DNA from: CAZQCI01 sp964592255
Lineage (GTDB): Bacteria; UBA10199; SBBF01
Assembly: GCA_964592255.1 (NCBI GenBank)
Contig: CAZQCI010000009.1
Span: forward strand, 1-36,637
Length of the DNA stretch: 36,637 bases
Direction: 5' to 3'
Shown here: positions 1 through 7,250 of the stretch, in pieces
Numbering within the stretch: the stretch's first letter is position 1
How the letters are laid out: each line of letters begins with the position of its first letter
Made by a program: the position numbers and the translations under genes
The notes under the pieces: generated by a model
Databases searched by the model: none
The model's input: only the letters and a program-made list of their open reading frames with translations
What the model was told of the DNA's origin: nothing

Positions 1-389
1 ACAATGACATTCATCACCCGAGGCGGCAAAAATGCAGAGACAGCAATGGCTAAAAGAAGACCGGGAAAAGCTTGAAAAATATCGGCCACGGCTAAAAATA
101 TTTTTTCAAAAATGCCTCGAGAAAAGCCAGCTAAAAACCCAATAACGGCTCCGATGGTCACCGTCAATGTTGTCACCATTAAGCCAATGCCCAATGAAAG
201 GCGGGCTCCAAATAAAACACGGCTTAAAATATCTCGACCATTTTCATCGGTCCCTAGCCAATGAAGAAGAGATGGAGTTTGCAGTTGAAGCGCTAAATGA
301 GTTTCAAAGGGGCTATAAGGTGTCAACATAGGACCCAAAACGGCTATGAACAAAAGAAAGAAAAATAGAATGAAAGAAATGTTTTTCAA
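1..389 (-). CDS. ABC transporter permease, DppC/OppC family, C-terminal part beyond the window
   Basis: This is the inner-membrane permease of a peptide or nickel-type ABC importer, and it would pair with the permease encoded just upstream. The first 129 codons are visible on the minus strand. They show a first membrane segment (residues 4-18, rich in Phe and Leu), then the family hallmark GTDENGRDILSRVLFGAR, then two more hydrophobic segments; translation is still open at base 1. I start it at a TTG (387-389), preceded at close range by AGGA and 7 bases after the stop of the upstream gene, so the two are translationally linked. No ATG lies in a sensible position. The family is clear; the substrate cannot be told without the solute-binding protein. 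Confidence 0.85.
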   Translation of the reverse strand, partial: MKNISFILFFFLLFIAVLGPMLTPYSPFETHLALQLQTPSLLHWLGTDENGRDILSRVLFGARLSLGIGLMVTTLTVTIGAVIGFLAGFSRGIFEKIFLAVADIFQAFPGLLLAIAVSAFLPPRVMNVI

Positions 390-396
390 TGAAATC

Positions 397-1347
397 CTAT
401 AACTTAATTCTTGGATCGATTTTTGTATAAACCAAATCTGTTAATACATTGACCAAAACATAGGTTGTCGCAATCACCAAAATGCATCCTTGGACAACGG
501 CATAATCTCTGCGGCTAATCGCTTCTAAAAGGAGGCTTCCTAATCCAGGCCATGAAAAAATTTTTTCAGTTACTACGGCACCAGCCAAAAGAGTTCCAAA
601 TTGCATCCCCAAGATGGCTACAACAGGAAGAAGAGCGGTGCGTAAAGCATGTTTTACTAAAACCCAAAATTGAGAAACTCCTTTGGCGTGGGCCGTACGG
701 ACATAGTCAGCTTTGAGAACTTCGATAAGAGAAGAGCGCATCATACGGGTTAGAATAGCCGCTAAAGCACCACCCAAAGCCAGACTTGGAAGCCAGAAAG
801 AACCAGGTAATTCACGTCCAGAAACAGGAAACCAATCGAGTTTAATGGCAAACAGCAAAACCAAAAGAGGCCCTAAATAAAAAGAAGGGACCGACACACC
901 GACAAGCGAAAAAACCAATCCTAGTTTATCCCACAAACTTCCTTGCTTAAGGGCGGTAAACAAACCCAAAAAAAGAGAAAAAAAACAGGCCCAAAAAACA
1001 GCCAACAGGGCCAGTTCTAATGTTGCGGGGTAACGCTCCATAATCATTTTGGAAACCGGCTTATGAGTAAAATAAGAATAGCCCCAGCTCCCTGAAACAA
1101 TATCTTTCCAGTAATGAACATACTGATTAAGAACAGGTTGGTCGAAATGGGCTTGTTCAATCAAGGCTTGTCGATCGGCGGGGTTGGCATTTTCACCTAA
1201 AATAAAATCAACGGGATTACCGGGGGTCAGTCGCAATAAAAAAAAGACAAGGCTCCCCACCGTAAAAAGTACGGGGATCAACAATAACAGCCGTTTAATA
1301 AGATAAAGAAGCAAAATAAAACCCCATTGACCCTTGAAAAAGGCCAT
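397..1347 (-). CDS. ABC transporter permease, DppB/OppB family
   Basis: A 316-residue inner-membrane permease of a peptide/nickel-type (PepT family) ABC importer, usual length for DppB. It shows the N-terminal helix (ending SLVFFLLRL), the conserved TPGNPVD that follows it, the periplasmic FDQPVLNQYVHYW segment, and the permease loop DYVRTAHAKG, which in this family contacts the ATPase (EAA-type loop). It ends in TKIDPRIKL, typical of DppB proteins. The ATG at 1345-1347 is preferred; an in-frame TTG at 1374 would add nine polar residues. It is followed within 7 bases by the DppC-type gene, so they form one operon. It is divergent from ilvC, with about 50 bases between them. Substrate unknown. 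Confidence 0.88.
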   Translation of the reverse strand: MAFFKGQWGFILLLYLIKRLLLLIPVLFTVGSLVFFLLRLTPGNPVDFILGENANPADRQALIEQAHFDQPVLNQYVHYWKDIVSGSWGYSYFTHKPVSKMIMERYPATLELALLAVFWACFFSLFLGLFTALKQGSLWDKLGLVFSLVGVSVPSFYLGPLLVLLFAIKLDWFPVSGRELPGSFWLPSLALGGALAAILTRMMRSSLIEVLKADYVRTAHAKGVSQFWVLVKHALRTALLPVVAILGMQFGTLLAGAVVTEKIFSWPGLGSLLLEAISRRDYAVVQGCILVIATTYVLVNVLTDLVYTKIDPRIKL

Positions 1348-1369
1348 GTTATTCGCTTTGGCCTTATTG

Positions 1370-1389
1370 TTCAAGAAAGTTCAAGAAAG
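1370..1389. repeat. 10-bp perfect tandem duplication in the ilvC leader
   Basis: TTCAAGAAAG occurs twice head to tail, just before the ilvC ribosome-binding site (AAGGAAAAT) and in the gap between ilvC and the divergent permease operon. It could be a binding site or a replication slippage product; nothing else supports a function. Confidence 0.5.
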
Positions 1390-1395
1390 GAAAAT

Positions 1396-2451
1396 ATGAA
1401 AACTATCACTATCGGCGGTATTACGGAAGAAATCATTGAGCGAGGTGATTATCCAACCGACAAACTTAAAAATTTACTCAAAAACGAAGTCATCGCCATC
1501 CTAGGCTATGGGCCTCAAGGTCGTGGCCAAAGCTTGAATTTACGCGATCAAAATTTTAATGTGATTGTGGGTATTCGCAAAGGCGCCAGTTGGGATAAAG
1601 CCCTTAAGGATGGTTGGGTGGAAGGCAAAAATCTTTTTGATATGGATACGGCGGCTGAAAAAGGAACTGTCATTCAATTTTTACTTTCCGATGCCGGTCA
1701 GATTGCCTATTGGCCAACTCTTCAAAAGCATTTAAAAGAAGGGGATTGTCTGTATTTCTCGCATGGATTTGGCGTTGTGTTCAACAAGGACACCCACATT
1801 ATTCCACCTAAAAATGTAGATGTCGTTTTGTGCGCTCCTAAAGGAAGCGGCTTGACGGTACGGACGCAGTTTCAAGAAGGACGCGGCATTAATGCTTCTA
1901 TTGCAGTTTGGCAAGATTATACAGGCCGGGCCAAGGAACGTGTGGCTGCTTTAGGCATTGCTATTGGCTCTGGGCATTTGTTTCAAACAACTTTTGAAAA
2001 TGAAGTCCGCAGTGATTTAACAGGAGAACGCTCCGTGTTGATGGGTCTTATCCAAGGTGCCATTAAAGCCCAGTACGAGGTATTAAGAGCGCATGGCCAC
2101 TCACCATCAGAGGCTTATAACGAATCGATTGAAGAAGCTTTTCAGAGTTTATACCCACTGATTGCAGAAAATGGAATGGACTGGATGTATGCCAACTGTT
2201 CCACCACCGCTCAACGTGGGGCTCTTGATTGGGCTCCTAAATTTGAAAAAGCCATCAAGCCGGTGATTGAAGAATGTTATCAAAGTGTTTTGTCTGGAAA
2301 TGAAGCGCGTATTTCCATCAATGCCAATTCCAAATCCGACTATCGCGCCGGTTTGGAAAAAGAACTCGCCGCTATCGCCAACCAAGAAATGTGGCAGGCA
2401 GGAAGAATTTTAAGAGAATTCCGTCCAGAACGAGCCTACAAGAAAAAATAA
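1396..2451 (+). CDS. ilvC: Ketol-acid reductoisomerase
   Basis: Converts acetolactate or acetohydroxybutyrate to the dihydroxy acid with NADPH and Mg2+, the second common step of valine, leucine and isoleucine synthesis, in the cytosol. The 351-residue protein has the Rossmann motif GYGPQGRGQSLNLRD (37-51), the cofactor loop VGIRKGASW (58-66) with basic residues that fit NADPH, a SHGFG segment (122-126) and APKGSG (147-152). The acid pair of the metal site is in DLTGERSVLMG (D207, E211), and MYANCSTTAQRGALDWA follows in the C-terminal knot. The frame stays open upstream, but the start at 1396 is chosen because GAAAGGAAA lies just before it and the protein then begins at the usual distance from the Rossmann fold. 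No other ilv gene is in the window. Confidence 0.95.
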   Translation: MKTITIGGITEEIIERGDYPTDKLKNLLKNEVIAILGYGPQGRGQSLNLRDQNFNVIVGIRKGASWDKALKDGWVEGKNLFDMDTAAEKGTVIQFLLSDAGQIAYWPTLQKHLKEGDCLYFSHGFGVVFNKDTHIIPPKNVDVVLCAPKGSGLTVRTQFQEGRGINASIAVWQDYTGRAKERVAALGIAIGSGHLFQTTFENEVRSDLTGERSVLMGLIQGAIKAQYEVLRAHGHSPSEAYNESIEEAFQSLYPLIAENGMDWMYANCSTTAQRGALDWAPKFEKAIKPVIEECYQSVLSGNEARISINANSKSDYRAGLEKELAAIANQEMWQAGRILREFRPERAYKKK

Positions 2452-2455
2452 TGTC

Positions 2456-2489
2456 ATCGCGAGGCCCTGCTATGCAGGGCCATGGCGAT
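2456..2489. repeat. REP-like palindrome after ilvC
   Basis: An 8-bp perfect stem GGCCCTGC / GCAGGGCC with loop TAT is flanked by a second pairing, ATCGC / GCGAT. The outer words (GTCATCGCGAG ... GCGATCCA) resemble the short interspersed palindromes of the GTCATTGCGAG type seen in many Gram-negative genomes. There is no T-run, so it is more likely a dispersed repeat than an intrinsic terminator, although it may protect the ilvC 3' end. Confidence 0.6.
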
Positions 2490-2495
2490 CCACCC

Positions 2496-2590
2496 TTATA
2501 TGTTATCATCCTAACATATATAACTATATAATATTAATATATTTTTTCATTAAAAAAATTAACTGTTTGATTTCTAACACTTATATGTTA
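2496..2590 (+). promoter_or_regulatory. Promoter and repeated operator half-sites of the Xre/RES module
   Basis: The half-site TTATATGTTA occurs at 2496-2505 and again at 2581-2590, and TAACATATA lies inverted at 2512-2520, so 2497-2520 is a 9-bp perfect palindrome with a 6-bp centre. A promoter fits with TTAACT (2559-2564), 17 bp, then TATATG (2582-2587) inside the last half-site. Transcription would then start at about 2594, almost at the start codon. Antitoxins of this family bind such repeats to repress their own operon; binding here is inferred. Confidence 0.55.
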
Positions 2591-2600
2591 ACCTGTGTCC

Positions 2601-3035
2601 ATGATGAATGAAGTACGCCATGGTGAAACAGTTTTGGCAGAATCTCCTTTGGACTTAACCCGGGAGAACGCCGCGGTATTGGGGGAAGCTTTTTGGAACA
2701 TTGTGCGTCTTTATCGTTTAGGGAGAAAGGAACAGGCAGCACTTTTGGGAATGAATCCGGATAATCGACAGGCATTAATCGACTATGAAGGAAAAAAATC
2801 CATTCCGTTGGATCCGGATAAATTTTTCCGTGTCAGCCTTATTTTAGGAATCCACAAAAACCTGCGAATTCTTTATCCCGAAAACAGGGACATCGTCTAT
2901 AATTGGATGACCACTCAACAATCCCTCTTCCACGAAAAAACCCCGATGGATTTTATTATGGAGAACGAAGCCGATTCTCTTTTGAAACTGGCCACTGTTC
3001 GCCGGGCACTCGACATCATCCGTACAACTCACTAA
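2601..3035 (+). CDS. Antitoxin, Xre/MbcA/ParS family, partner of the RES toxin
   Basis: A 144-residue cytosolic antitoxin. The N-terminal half holds a helix-turn-helix like region (about residues 40-65, RLGRKEQAALLGM). The C-terminal half, from HKNLRILYPENRDIVYNW to the end, matches the Xre/MbcA/ParS toxin-binding domain, with the typical turn TPMDFIMENEAD and closing helix LLKLATVRRALD. In characterised systems the C-terminal domain caps the RES toxin active site and the N-terminal domain represses the operon. Starts at 2595 (GTG), 2601 or 2604 are all possible; no ribosome-binding site is visible and the predicted transcript starts close by, so translation may be leaderless. The toxin follows after 148 bases, most of them taken up by a large hairpin element. 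Confidence 0.85.
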   Translation: MMNEVRHGETVLAESPLDLTRENAAVLGEAFWNIVRLYRLGRKEQAALLGMNPDNRQALIDYEGKKSIPLDPDKFFRVSLILGIHKNLRILYPENRDIVYNWMTTQQSLFHEKTPMDFIMENEADSLLKLATVRRALDIIRTTH

Positions 3036-3041
3036 ATATTA

Positions 3042-3175
3042 AAAATAGGTTCAGCGGTATTCTTTTATTTTTGGCAAAAGAGCTCGGTGCCTGAGCGTAC
3101 CTGAGCCGACATTTGAATCGTCCGCGAGTTTCGAGCGACTGAAAAGAAATAAAAGAATACCGCTGAACCTATTTT
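3042..3175 (-). repeat. Long inverted-repeat element, copy A (29-bp arms, conserved core)
   Basis: Perfect 29-bp inverted arms at 3042-3070 and 3147-3175 enclose 76 bases. The minus-strand core contains CAGTCGCTCGAAACTCG, GGCTCAGG and CTCAGGCACCGAGCTC in that order. The same blocks in the same order occur in the element at 33049-33162, which has different arms. The copy lies 6 bases after the antitoxin stop and 8 before the toxin start. As RNA it would form a stem of about 29 bp. There is no gene in it and no T-run typical of a terminator. Confidence 0.8.
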
Positions 3176-3183
3176 CCTCTGAC

Positions 3184-3894
3184 GTGCATTCTTTTTCTTT
3201 CAAAACCATTTTTAAGAAATTTGTCAGTTTTCGCAATATCGCCACCTGTGCCCCATCGCAAAATTTATTCGATGATATTATCAGCCCCAAGCATTTTTCA
3301 AAATTACAACAACACGAACTGTCATCCAGCAATATTAATCATTCTCAGAAAAAAACCTGCCGCCCTTTTCAGTATGGCAACACAGGATTAACCCTCTATG
3401 TCTTTGAGAAATTAAACTGGTGTTACAGCCGCTTCAACCAGGGAAACCGTTATGGGGTTTGGTACGGCTCGCTGGAAGAAGATACGTCGATCTGGGAGAT
3501 TATTTATCATCGCTTGGCAGAAAACAAAGAGCTGTGGGCCAATCCTAAAATTACCTCTCCCTTTATCGTGCATCAACGCATCATGTTTCAAGCCACCTGC
3601 AACTCAACCTCCATGGTGGATTTAATGTCAGAAAAGGAGATGTATCTCAAACTGGTCAGTGACAATTATTCTTTCTGCAACAAACTGGGAGAATGGGCCA
3701 CCACCCATAACGTGGATGGATTTTTCACCCCATCAGCCCGAAAAAAAGACGGCATCTGCACACCGTTATTCAACCCGGCCATTATTAAAGATGAATTTCT
3801 CTATTATTTCGATCTGATCATTCATCGAAATTTTAAAGTAGAATTTAAAAAATCGGAAATAAAACAGATGGAAGTTCCGAAGGAGTGGAGATGA
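3184..3894 (+). CDS. RES-domain toxin (probable NAD+-consuming toxin of a type II module)
   Basis: A 236-residue protein with a RES domain from about residue 68. The hallmark is YSRFNQGNRYGVWYGSL (81-97) followed by a helix with Glu (SIWEIIYHR, E105); the Arg, Tyr and Glu set is the NAD-binding and catalytic set of characterised RES toxins, which degrade NAD+. The preceding 60 residues contain NLFDDIISPKHFSKL, similar in place to the leader segment of other RES proteins. I use the GTG at 3184; the frame is open back to 3049 through the hairpin element, with no better start codon. It follows an Xre-type antitoxin, the standard partner. The toxic reaction is inferred from the family. Confidence 0.83.
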   Translation: MHSFSFKTIFKKFVSFRNIATCAPSQNLFDDIISPKHFSKLQQHELSSSNINHSQKKTCRPFQYGNTGLTLYVFEKLNWCYSRFNQGNRYGVWYGSLEEDTSIWEIIYHRLAENKELWANPKITSPFIVHQRIMFQATCNSTSMVDLMSEKEMYLKLVSDNYSFCNKLGEWATTHNVDGFFTPSARKKDGICTPLFNPAIIKDEFLYYFDLIIHRNFKVEFKKSEIKQMEVPKEWR

Positions 3895-3902
3895 TAATTC
3901 CA

Positions 3903-3929
3903 TTGACGGATGTGTATAAATATTATAAT
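3903..3929 (+). promoter_or_regulatory. Predicted sigma-70 promoter of vapBC-gltX
   Basis: TTGACG (3903-3908) and TATAAT (3924-3929) are separated by 15 bp. Transcription would begin at about 3936, which lies between the two candidate antitoxin start codons (3932 and 3938). If the promoter is real, the second ATG is used with an almost leaderless message. Confidence 0.45.
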
Positions 3930-3931
3930 TT

Positions 3932-4165
3932 ATGAGCATGAAATCAAACATTAAAAGGAAACAGTTTTTACTGCCCCAGCCCTTGATTACCGAGGTTAAA
4001 AAAGCCTATAAAACCAAGACGGAAACGGAGGCCATTGTTCTTTCACTGGAGCAGGCTTTAAAAAGAAAGAAGTTGGAAAAATTGGCCAATTTGGCCGGTA
4101 AAGTCAAAATGGATATCACCGTTGAAGATTTAAGGAAATTACGTGCAAAAGACCGTATTTATTGA
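3932..4165 (+). CDS. VapB-type antitoxin
   Basis: A 77-residue basic protein that begins with KRKQFLLPQPLITEVKKAY, the beta-strand plus helix of a small DNA-binding antitoxin of the VapB/DUF2191 type. It continues with a Lys/Leu-rich helix (ALKRKKLEKLANLAGKV) and a short tail likely to wrap the toxin. It overlaps the downstream PIN-domain toxin by 23 bases, the usual arrangement for vapBC. ATG 3938 may be the true start given the predicted promoter; no ribosome-binding site precedes either ATG. The call rests mainly on size, composition and the adjacent toxin. Confidence 0.75.
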   Translation: MSMKSNIKRKQFLLPQPLITEVKKAYKTKTETEAIVLSLEQALKRKKLEKLANLAGKVKMDITVEDLRKLRAKDRIY

Positions 4166-4553
4166 TTCTTCCTGCTGGATTGATTTTTTCAGAGGGCACG
4201 ACCCATCCCTTGTGGCCATTATGCAATCACTCATTAGTGACAATTCTGTTGTGATAGCGGGGCCTGTTTATTTGGAGGTGTTGGGAGCTTGTCATTACGA
4301 AAAAGAACAACAAGAAGTAAAAATTCTTTTTCAGAGTCTTCCTTTTCTGGAATTGACAAAAAGCGATTTTGAAGAAGCCTCGGTGTTAAAGCAAAAATTA
4401 CGGAAACAAGGAGTTCAGACAGGAAATATGGATTTATTGATTGCGTATCTGGCTATTAAAAACGAATGTTGTTTACTGCATCGAGACAAAGATTTTAACC
4501 AAATAGGTCGGCGCTGTCATCATTTGACCATGCACCCCTTTTCACTGAAATGA
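4143..4553 (+). CDS. vapC: VapC-type toxin, PIN-domain ribonuclease
   Basis: A 136-residue PIN-domain protein. The acidic residues that hold Mg2+ in this family are visible: D8 in VFIDSSCWIDFF, E45 in PVYLEVLG, D97 in TGNMDLLIAYLA and D115/D117 in HRDKDF. VapC toxins cut RNA, often tRNA or the rRNA sarcin-ricin loop; the target here is unknown. It starts at a GTG inside the antitoxin gene (23-base overlap). Its TGA stop overlaps the ATG of gltX (ATGA), so an essential tRNA synthetase is translated directly behind the toxin. No active-site residue is missing, so it looks intact. Confidence 0.87.
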   Translation: MQKTVFIDSSCWIDFFRGHDPSLVAIMQSLISDNSVVIAGPVYLEVLGACHYEKEQQEVKILFQSLPFLELTKSDFEEASVLKQKLRKQGVQTGNMDLLIAYLAIKNECCLLHRDKDFNQIGRRCHHLTMHPFSLK

Positions 4554-5956
4554 ATTCACAAAAAATCCGCGTTCGTTTTGCCCCCAGCCCTACAGGTCAC
4601 TTGCATGTGGGTGGGGCCAGAACCGCTCTTTACAATTTTTTATTGGCACGCCAACAGAAAGGTACCTTCATTCTGCGCATCGAAGATACCGATTTGGAGC
4701 GCTCCACGCCGGAATCCATCCAAGCCATTCTGGATGGCATGAGCTGGCTGGGGCTTACATGGGATGAAGGCCCCTTCTATCAAACCAAACGATTTGATTT
4801 ATATAAACAACATGCCGATCTTTTGCTGAAGGAGAAAAAGGCTTATCGTTGTTTCTGCACTCCCGAGTTGCTCGACCAAAAAAGAAAATTGGCCCAGGCC
4901 GAAAAACGAAAGCCCATGTACGACCGCACTTGTCTTGCTCTTTCAGATGAGGAAGTGAAAAATAAAATGAGTCAGGGCGAAAAATTTTGCCTTCGCTTCA
5001 AATCGCCAAATGACGGGGAAACCATCATTCACGATGTCGTTAAGGGGGATGTCACTGTTTCCAACAAAGAATTGGATGATTTAATTATTGCACGCACCGA
5101 TGGATCCCCCACCTATAACTTTACGGTTGTCGTTGATGATGTGACGATGAACGTCACTCATGTTATTCGTGGAGATGACCATCTCAATAATACACCACGG
5201 CAAATCCAATTGTATGAAGCCTTTGGTTACCCAACTCCCATTTTTGCCCACGTACCGATGATTTTAGGTGCAGACAAGCAACGCTTGTCAAAACGCCACG
5301 GAGCCACCTCCGTTATGGCTTACCGCGATATGGGCTATTTGCCTCAGGCTCTTCTTAACTACCTGGCGCGTCTGGGATGGTCGTACAAAGATCAGGAAAT
5401 TTTCTCGATGGAAGAATTAATTGAAAAATTTTCTCTTGAAAGCGTTTCAGGTTCCGCCGGGGTATTCAATAACGAGAAACTCTTATGGCTTAATGGCGTC
5501 TACATTCGAGAAACCAAACCTGAAGTTTTAATGGACTTAGTTCTTCCTTTCTTGGAAAAAAAGGGCATTACAAACCCTGATAAAAATATTCTCTTAGAAG
5601 GAATCAAAATCAGCCAAGAAAAAGTCAAACTAATGACAGAGCTGGCCGATATGGTGGATTTTTTCTTTATCGATGTAGCCCCCGATTCAAAACTTATTGA
5701 TAAATTTTTCAACCAAGAAGCCAAACCAGTGTTGCAAAAAGTAGAAAAAACCCTCTCTTCTTTAGCTATTTGGGACCATGACTCTTTGAGTCAAGCCTTC
5801 AACGGCTTGGTAGCAGAAACAGGATTAGGCCTTGGCAAGTTGGCTCAACCCGTGAGAGTGGCTGTGACTGGACGCACAGTCAGTGCCGGTGTTTTTGAAA
5901 TCATCCGTATTTTAGGAAAAGAGAAAACCCTATCGCGAATACGCACCTATTTTTAA
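4550..5956 (+). CDS. gltX: Glutamyl-tRNA synthetase
   Basis: Charges tRNA-Glu with glutamate using ATP in the cytosol. The 468-residue class I enzyme shows the HIGH-type motif APSPTGHLHVGG (11-22), the zinc-knuckle-like CFC with a matching YDRTC about 20 residues later, the tRNA/glutamate region GDDHLNNTPRQ, and the KMSKS-type loop LSKRHGA from residue 246. The length fits bacterial GluRS. It starts at the ATG that overlaps the stop codon of vapC, with no clear ribosome-binding site, which suggests translational coupling to the toxin gene. Most bacteria do not co-transcribe gltX with a toxin. A short GC-rich hairpin follows the stop codon. Confidence 0.96.
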   Translation: MNSQKIRVRFAPSPTGHLHVGGARTALYNFLLARQQKGTFILRIEDTDLERSTPESIQAILDGMSWLGLTWDEGPFYQTKRFDLYKQHADLLLKEKKAYRCFCTPELLDQKRKLAQAEKRKPMYDRTCLALSDEEVKNKMSQGEKFCLRFKSPNDGETIIHDVVKGDVTVSNKELDDLIIARTDGSPTYNFTVVVDDVTMNVTHVIRGDDHLNNTPRQIQLYEAFGYPTPIFAHVPMILGADKQRLSKRHGATSVMAYRDMGYLPQALLNYLARLGWSYKDQEIFSMEELIEKFSLESVSGSAGVFNNEKLLWLNGVYIRETKPEVLMDLVLPFLEKKGITNPDKNILLEGIKISQEKVKLMTELADMVDFFFIDVAPDSKLIDKFFNQEAKPVLQKVEKTLSSLAIWDHDSLSQAFNGLVAETGLGLGKLAQPVRVAVTGRTVSAGVFEIIRILGKEKTLSRIRTYF

Positions 5957-5957
5957 T

Positions 5958-5971
5958 CCCCCAAAGGGGGG
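5958..5971 (+). terminator. Possible weak terminator after gltX
   Basis: CCCCC and GGGGG pair around AAA directly after the gltX stop codon. The following TGTATT is only a poor T-run, so termination strength is doubtful. Confidence 0.35.
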
Positions 5972-6093
5972 TGTATTCCCTACCACTGATGGCGAAAAGT
6001 TAGAGAGTGGGTTCGTTTAAAAAAATCTGCCGGGATGACGTTTTTTTTCTTCACTCAATTTCAAATTGACTCAGTTCCACTCCTAATTTCTGA

Positions 6094-6121
6094 TTGATAA
6101 AATTACTAAAATCGATACACT
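6094..6121 (+). promoter_or_regulatory. Predicted sigma-70 promoter of the hisC-type gene
   Basis: TTGATA (6094-6099), 16 bp, then TACACT (6116-6121). Transcription would begin about ten bases before the ATG at 6138, where no ribosome-binding site is visible, so the message may be nearly leaderless. Confidence 0.4.
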
Positions 6122-6137
6122 GCCGATCTTTGACACT

Positions 6138-7250
6138 ATGATTTCCAGCAAACAGTCCGTAGAAAAAATGCAGGCTTATGTCAACGCCAGCCATTCGGTA
6201 GCGCTGAATCAAAATGCCCGTTTTATTAAACTAGATTCCAACGAAGCAACCGTGTCTCCTGCGCCATCGGTTGTTGCGGCTTTAATGAATTTTATTCAAA
6301 CGGGTCCGCTGAATTGGTATCCGGATGTTGAATCCAGCAAACTCATTGCGAAGCTAGCTTCCTATACAGGATTGCCCCAAAATTTTATTCAAACATTTAA
6401 TGGTTCTGACAATGCGTTAGAAACCATCTGCAAAACTTATTTAGAAAAAGGGGATGAAGTAGTGTTGTGCATGCCCACTTATGATCATTTCCGAGTTTAT
6501 GCAGAAAGTTGTGACGCTACTTTGGTAAGGGTTTACGGTCCCTCAGCTTTTGAACCTAAAACTGAAAAAATTTTACAAGCCGTGACCCCTCGAACTAAAA
6601 TTATTTACATCGTCAATCCGAACAACCCTACAGGCATGATGTATTCTCAAGAAGACATCAGAACTATTCTCACCCAAGCGCCTCATGTGCTTTTAATTGT
6701 AGATGAAGCTTATTTTGAATTTTCCGGAGAAACTGTGGCTTCTTTGGCCTTAGAGTATCCCCATTTATTAGTTACACGTTCTTTTTCAAAAGCTTTTGGT
6801 CTGGCAGGGCTTCGTTGTGGTTATGTGCTCACTTCTCCTGAGAACTTAAGTTCCATCAATAAAGTACGTGTTGGAAAAAATATCAACTCATTAGCCCAAG
6901 TGGCTGCTTCGGCGGCTTTGGATGATTTGGATTATATGGAACGTTACGTCAATGAGGTGAAAATAGCGAAAGACTGGTTGGCTCAAAAAATGAGTTCTTA
7001 TGGCTTATCGGTGGTCAAAACTCCTGCCAATTTTATTTTAGTAACCGTATCTCGTCCAAAAGATGTTGTGAGTTTTCTACAAGAACAAAATGTATTCGTC
7101 CGGGACCGAAGTAATGTTCATCAATTGGACGGGATGGTGCGTATTACAATTGGGCATCCTTTGTTAATGGAACGTTTTTGGAAAATTTTTGAAAAAATTC
7201 CCCAGGAATTTCTTTTAACCAGTCAGCCCCTTGTTCAATCGGGTTGTTAA
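6138..7250 (+). CDS. hisC: Histidinol-phosphate aminotransferase-like PLP enzyme
   Basis: A fold-type I PLP aminotransferase of 370 residues, closest in motifs to HisC, which converts imidazole-acetol phosphate to L-histidinol phosphate with glutamate. Visible motifs are LDSNEA (32-37), NPNNPTG (160-166), VDEAYFEF (188-195), the PLP lysine K218 in TRSFSKAFGLAGLRCGY, the phosphate-binding R226, and VRITIG near the C-terminus. HisC enzymes often also act on phenylalanine, tyrosine or other phosphate-bearing acceptors, and no other his gene is nearby, so the true substrate is open. The gene converges on asnB and the two stop codons overlap within TTAA. Confidence 0.8.
   Translation: MISSKQSVEKMQAYVNASHSVALNQNARFIKLDSNEATVSPAPSVVAALMNFIQTGPLNWYPDVESSKLIAKLASYTGLPQNFIQTFNGSDNALETICKTYLEKGDEVVLCMPTYDHFRVYAESCDATLVRVYGPSAFEPKTEKILQAVTPRTKIIYIVNPNNPTGMMYSQEDIRTILTQAPHVLLIVDEAYFEFSGETVASLALEYPHLLVTRSFSKAFGLAGLRCGYVLTSPENLSSINKVRVGKNINSLAQVAASAALDDLDYMERYVNEVKIAKDWLAQKMSSYGLSVVKTPANFILVTVSRPKDVVSFLQEQNVFVRDRSNVHQLDGMVRITIGHPLLMERFWKIFEKIPQEFLLTSQPLVQSGC

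Noticed and set aside
1327..1395. N-terminal extension of IlvC
   Set aside because: It would overlap the divergent permease gene and add residues not found in ketol-acid reductoisomerases; GAAAGGAAA marks ATG 1396.
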